This document shows, piece after piece, positions 7,008 through 8,991 of a DNA stretch of 8,991 nt. The DNA comes from Candidatus Krumholzibacteriia bacterium (GTDB lineage Bacteria > Krumholzibacteriota > Krumholzibacteriia > LZORAL124-64-63). The stretch covers positions 1-8,991 of the forward strand of contig JALUJS010000399.1 of the NCBI GenBank assembly GCA_027056825.1. The letters are read 5' to 3'. Position 1 is the stretch's first letter. Every line of letters begins with the position of its first letter. Below the pieces are notes generated by a model. The model was given only the letters and a program-made list of their open reading frames with translations, had not been told where the DNA came from and did no database searches. Position numbers and translations under genes: made by a program.

Positions 7008-8477
7008 ATGGCTCCGGGCGGCGCGCCTGCCCCCCATTCCGGCCGCCGGACCGCGGCGGCCGTGGTGGCGGCGGCTGTCCTGGTCATGGGTCTTGTCTGG
7101 GGATTGGGCCGTCCCGCGCGACAACTGCTTCCTTCCGCCGATCTCTACACCCACCTGTCGGTGGCTCGCCACCTGGTCCGCGGGGAAGGGTACCTCACCG
7201 ACTGCGCCTATCCCCTGTCCTTCGCCTACCCCTTCGCCTGCGCGCTGCCCCAACCCCTGATCCACCGCATGCCCGGTTTCGGCACCCTGCTGACGGTGCC
7301 GTGGCTCCTCTCGGGCCAGGATGCCGACCGGGCCGTTGCAGCCGTGCGGTTCCTTCAGATCGCGCTGGTCCTGGTCATTGTGGCGCTGGGATCGTACACC
7401 CTGGCGCGAAGGGGTTCGGTGGCCGGCGTACCCTTCTGGCTCATCCTGCTGGGCACGAGCCCCCTGCTGGGATTCGCGGTTGACTGGGGCCAGGACGAGG
7501 TGCTGACCGGTGCCCTGCTGCTGGCCGGATGGGTTCACCTGCGTCGGGGTTCGGGACCGTCACCGCTTTTCATCGGAACCCTGGCGGGCCTGCTGGGGCT
7601 GGTGAGACTGGAATTGCTGTGGGTTCCCATGGTGTGGTGGGTGGCCCTGGCCCCCCGCGGACAGAACGGCCCGGGCCGGAGCCCAGGATTCGGGCTGATG
7701 CTGGCCATGGCCGCGGTCGTGCTTATTCCGTGGAGCCTCCGGAACCTGGAACTGACCGGCCAGCCCTTTTTCACCCTCCAGTCGGTGGCCGAAGCGGCCA
7801 AGGACACCCAGACCTTTCCCGGCTACAGCGTCTATCAGGGGCTCGCTCCCCAACCCGTTCTCCACTTCGCAGCAGAGCATATTGAACCCCTGGCCCGCAA
7901 GACCGCGCGGGGATTGCGGTTCTACATCGAGAACGCACCAGGATTCCTGGCCTGGCCCTGGTGGCTGGTGATTCTGGCTTCCACCCTTCTGCCCCGGCTG
8001 CGCTGCAGAGGGTTGATGACAGCCGGTGGGACGGCCCTGCTGATGATGATTCTCTACGTCCCCTTCGACCACAGCCTCCGCCATCTGTTGCCGCTCTTCC
8101 CGGTCCTGGCCTGGGAACTCGCGGCGTTCGCCACACCTGCCGAGCCATCCTTCACCGGTCGCAGGACCGCCCTGCGCGGCCTCATCCTGGCCGGAGCGGC
8201 CGCGGTTGCGGCCCTCGTATTCCCCTGCCGATTGCCGGGCTGGGAATCGGCGGCCCGGAATGCAGAACAGCTGCAGGAACAGGTTCGCCTGGAAACCTCG
8301 CGTCTGCGGCGTGCCCCACCCGGTGTGGCCTTTACCCCCTACGCCGCCGCTACCTGGTATGCCGACAGGGCAGCCGTGTGGGATCCCATGGATGCCCGGG
8401 TGCGGCAACGGATCATTCTCCTGTACCGCAACCACAACCCGTCCTCCCGGGCCGGGGGTCGCGTAGCGATTCAATAA
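7008..8477 (+). CDS. Polytopic GT-C/GT39-like membrane glycosyltransferase, substrate unknown
   Basis: A 489-residue membrane protein with about ten or eleven hydrophobic segments: TM1 at about residues 16-34, a cluster at about 110-260, three near 310-375 and one near 390-405. The first loop holds SADLYTHLSVARHLVRGEGY (43-62), with Asp45 where GT-C glycosyltransferases keep their catalytic Asp, and the typical A-hLv-GeGY continuation. IPWSLRNLELTGQPFFTL is the familiar PW-RN---G-P motif of the ArnT/PMT-like (GT39) group. The C-terminus is a short soluble tail with WYADRAAVW. Such enzymes use polyprenyl-phosphate sugars to glycosylate lipids or proteins at the outer face of the inner membrane. 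Donor and acceptor cannot be told here. The ATG is 2 nt after the pyrE stop, so it is co-transcribed; there is no evident functional link to UMP synthesis beyond nucleotide-sugar supply. Confidence 0.75.
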   Translation: MAPGGAPAPHSGRRTAAAVVAAAVLVMGLVWGLGRPARQLLPSADLYTHLSVARHLVRGEGYLTDCAYPLSFAYPFACALPQPLIHRMPGFGTLLTVPWLLSGQDADRAVAAVRFLQIALVLVIVALGSYTLARRGSVAGVPFWLILLGTSPLLGFAVDWGQDEVLTGALLLAGWVHLRRGSGPSPLFIGTLAGLLGLVRLELLWVPMVWWVALAPRGQNGPGRSPGFGLMLAMAAVVLIPWSLRNLELTGQPFFTLQSVAEAAKDTQTFPGYSVYQGLAPQPVLHFAAEHIEPLARKTARGLRFYIENAPGFLAWPWWLVILASTLLPRLRCRGLMTAGGTALLMMILYVPFDHSLRHLLPLFPVLAWELAAFATPAEPSFTGRRTALRGLILAGAAAVAALVFPCRLPGWESAARNAEQLQEQVRLETSRLRRAPPGVAFTPYAAATWYADRAAVWDPMDARVRQRIILLYRNHNPSSRAGGRVAIQ

Positions 8478-8483
8478 TGCGGG

Positions 8484-8595
8484 TTAACGGCCCAGGTAGT
8501 TCTCCAGAAGATCCACGAGATCCAGATCGATCTGGGCGGCGAAGTAAAGCATATCCTGGTTGCGTGAATCGACGGACTGGCGCATCCCCCAGAGG
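8484..8595 (-). pseudogene. C-terminal stub of an unidentified gene cut by an IS3-family element
   Basis: The minus strand reads an open frame of about 36 codons ending in TAA at 8486-8484, containing SVDSRNQDMLYFAAQIDLDL and ending DLLENYLGR. The rest of the gene should lie beyond the insertion sequence, past the right edge of the window. The stub runs toward the glycosyltransferase gene and its stop is 6 nt from that gene's stop, a normal convergent end. I do not recognise the family. The open frame carries on rightward into the IS (to about 8882), but that part is only antisense to orfA. An in-frame ATG near the start of the stub could in principle express a 33-residue peptide, but nothing supports this. 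The reading as a broken gene is inference from the abrupt IS boundary. Confidence 0.5.
8522..8535. repeat. Perfect 14-bp palindrome
   Basis: CCAGATCGATCTGG is its own reverse complement. It lies inside the gene stub and encodes part of the QIDLDL segment, so coding constraint may explain it. Confidence 0.5.
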
Positions 8596-8660
8596 TGGAC
8601 CCCAAATTTCGGACAGTATGCTAAGGTGACTCCCGCCCTCAAACGAGAAGGACAGGAGCA

Positions 8661-8942
8661 ATGGCAAAACGACGCAGTTTTTCTTCCGAGTTCAAGGCCC
8701 GTGTGGCGCTTGAGGCGCTCTCCGGGGCGTACACCCTGGCCGAGTTGGCCAAGAAGCACAATGTCCACCCCAACATGATCTCGCAGTGGAAACGGACGGC
8801 CCAGAAGAACCTCCCGGCCCTGTTCGCCAAGAAGGCCGACCAAACCGAGGCTGCCCATGAGGCCCAGATCAGGGAACTGCACCAGAAGATCGGGCAGCTG
8901 ACCGTGGAGCGGGATTTTTTAGCCAAAGCCTTCGGTCGTTGA
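8661..8942 (+). CDS. IS3-family transposase OrfA
   Basis: The 93-residue DNA-binding subunit of an IS3-family transposase, which recognises the terminal repeats. Seen: KRRSFSSEFKARVALEALSG (residues 3-22), then the helix-turn-helix TLAELAKKHNVHPNMISQWK (about 25-44), then a leucine-zipper-like helix near the end (IRELHQKIGQLTVERDFL), which in this family mediates multimerisation. It ends RDFLAKAFGR, a common ending in this group. The start ATG has AAGGA at 8648-8652 (8 nt) and AGGAG at 8654-8658 (2 nt) upstream. A slippery heptamer within its last codons allows fusion to OrfB. The length is normal and no damage is seen. Confidence 0.93.
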   Translation: MAKRRSFSSEFKARVALEALSGAYTLAELAKKHNVHPNMISQWKRTAQKNLPALFAKKADQTEAAHEAQIRELHQKIGQLTVERDFLAKAFGR

Positions 8943-8956
8943 GCCATGGCCGGAGG
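8915..8956 (+). promoter_or_regulatory. Programmed -1 frameshift signal joining OrfA to OrfB
   Basis: The heptamer TTTTTTA (8915-8921) falls in the orfA frame as T TTT TTA, the canonical X XXY YYZ arrangement. A 7-nt spacer (8922-8928) is followed by a stem: CCTTCGGTCGT (8929-8939) pairs with ATGGCCGGAGG (8946-8956), 11 consecutive pairs including three G-U, around a 6-nt loop. After slippage the -1 frame is open through the end of the window, giving an OrfAB fusion transposase. All of this is read directly; use of the signal is inferred from IS3-family practice. Confidence 0.85.
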
Positions 8957-8962
8957 GTAGCG

Positions 8963-8991
8963 ATGGTTGATCCGAATCATCGCCGGCTCAG
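8963..8991 (+). CDS. IS3-family transposase OrfB, 5' end only
   Basis: Ten codons are visible, reading MVDPNHRRLS, which resembles the start of OrfB proteins of the IS3 group (MIEP-HP-LS). The frame is -1 relative to orfA and is open back to the slippery site, so the normal catalytic product would be the OrfAB fusion. It also has its own ATG with GGAGG (8952-8956) 6 nt upstream, so OrfB alone may be made. The DDE integrase core lies past the window edge. Confidence 0.8.

Larger units (their letters stand above)
8596..8991 (+). mobile_element. IS3-family insertion sequence, left part only
   Basis: The left terminus is taken as TGGACCCCAAATTTCGGACA (8596-8615), which has the 5'-TG and CCCCAAA features common at IS3-family ends. 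It lies 65 bp before orfA. The contents follow the family plan: orfA with a helix-turn-helix, then orfB in the -1 frame joined by a frameshift signal. The right end, the DDE catalytic domain and any target duplication lie outside the window. A weak -10-like TATGCT (8617-8622) may drive orfA. The exact left boundary rests on motif similarity and could be off by a few bases. Confidence 0.8.

Noticed and set aside
8478..8500. Bidirectional terminator between the glycosyltransferase and the stub
   Set aside because: Only a weak GGG/CCC pairing is possible and there is no T-run on either side.
8484..8882. A 132-codon minus-strand gene spanning the IS end
   Set aside because: The part right of 8596 is antisense to orfA and joins the stub only by chance; only the stub is likely to be native coding sequence.

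Overview
The window is an 8,991-base piece of a G+C-rich bacterial chromosome, by eye about two thirds G+C. It is gene-dense, with short gaps, GTG and TTG starts, and good Shine-Dalgarno sequences. The best lineage hint is a sensor kinase and response-regulator/PglZ pair that looks like PorY/PorX of Bacteroidota. Together with the G+C content this suggests a member of the wider Fibrobacterota-Chlorobiota-Bacteroidota (FCB) neighbourhood, such as the Krumholzibacteria or Eisenbacteria-type candidate phyla. That placement is inference; the window holds no rRNA.

Region 1 (5479 down to 7, minus strand) is one tightly packed transcription unit in the order serS, PorY-like histidine kinase, PorX-like response regulator with PglZ/alkaline-phosphatase domain, tsaE, tsaB. 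The junctions are 0, 16 and 1 nt, then a 7-nt overlap. SerS charges tRNA-Ser. TsaE and TsaB belong to the machinery that makes t6A at position 37 of ANN-decoding tRNAs. A membrane two-component system whose output domain is a predicted metal-dependent phosphodiesterase therefore sits between tRNA-charging and tRNA-modification genes. This is the most interesting part of the window.

Region 2 (5480-5650) is a 171-nt divergent promoter region between serS and pyrF. It has a plausible sigma70-like promoter toward pyrF, with a small inverted repeat over its -35 element.

Region 3 (5651-8477, plus strand) is a second compact operon: pyrF and pyrE (the last two steps of UMP synthesis, run by PyrE then PyrF) followed 2 nt later by a polytopic GT-C/GT39-like membrane glycosyltransferase.

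Region 4 (8478-8991) holds the C-terminal stub of an unidentified minus-strand gene (8484-8595), cut at 8596 by the left end of an IS3-family insertion sequence. The IS is incomplete in the window: orfA is whole, and orfB has only begun. Between them lies a textbook -1 frameshift cassette: slippery TTTTTTA, a 7-nt spacer, and an 11-bp stem whose 3' arm contains the orfB Shine-Dalgarno sequence.

No CRISPR array, tRNA, rRNA or recognised riboswitch is visible, and no gene-free stretch exceeds 300 bases.
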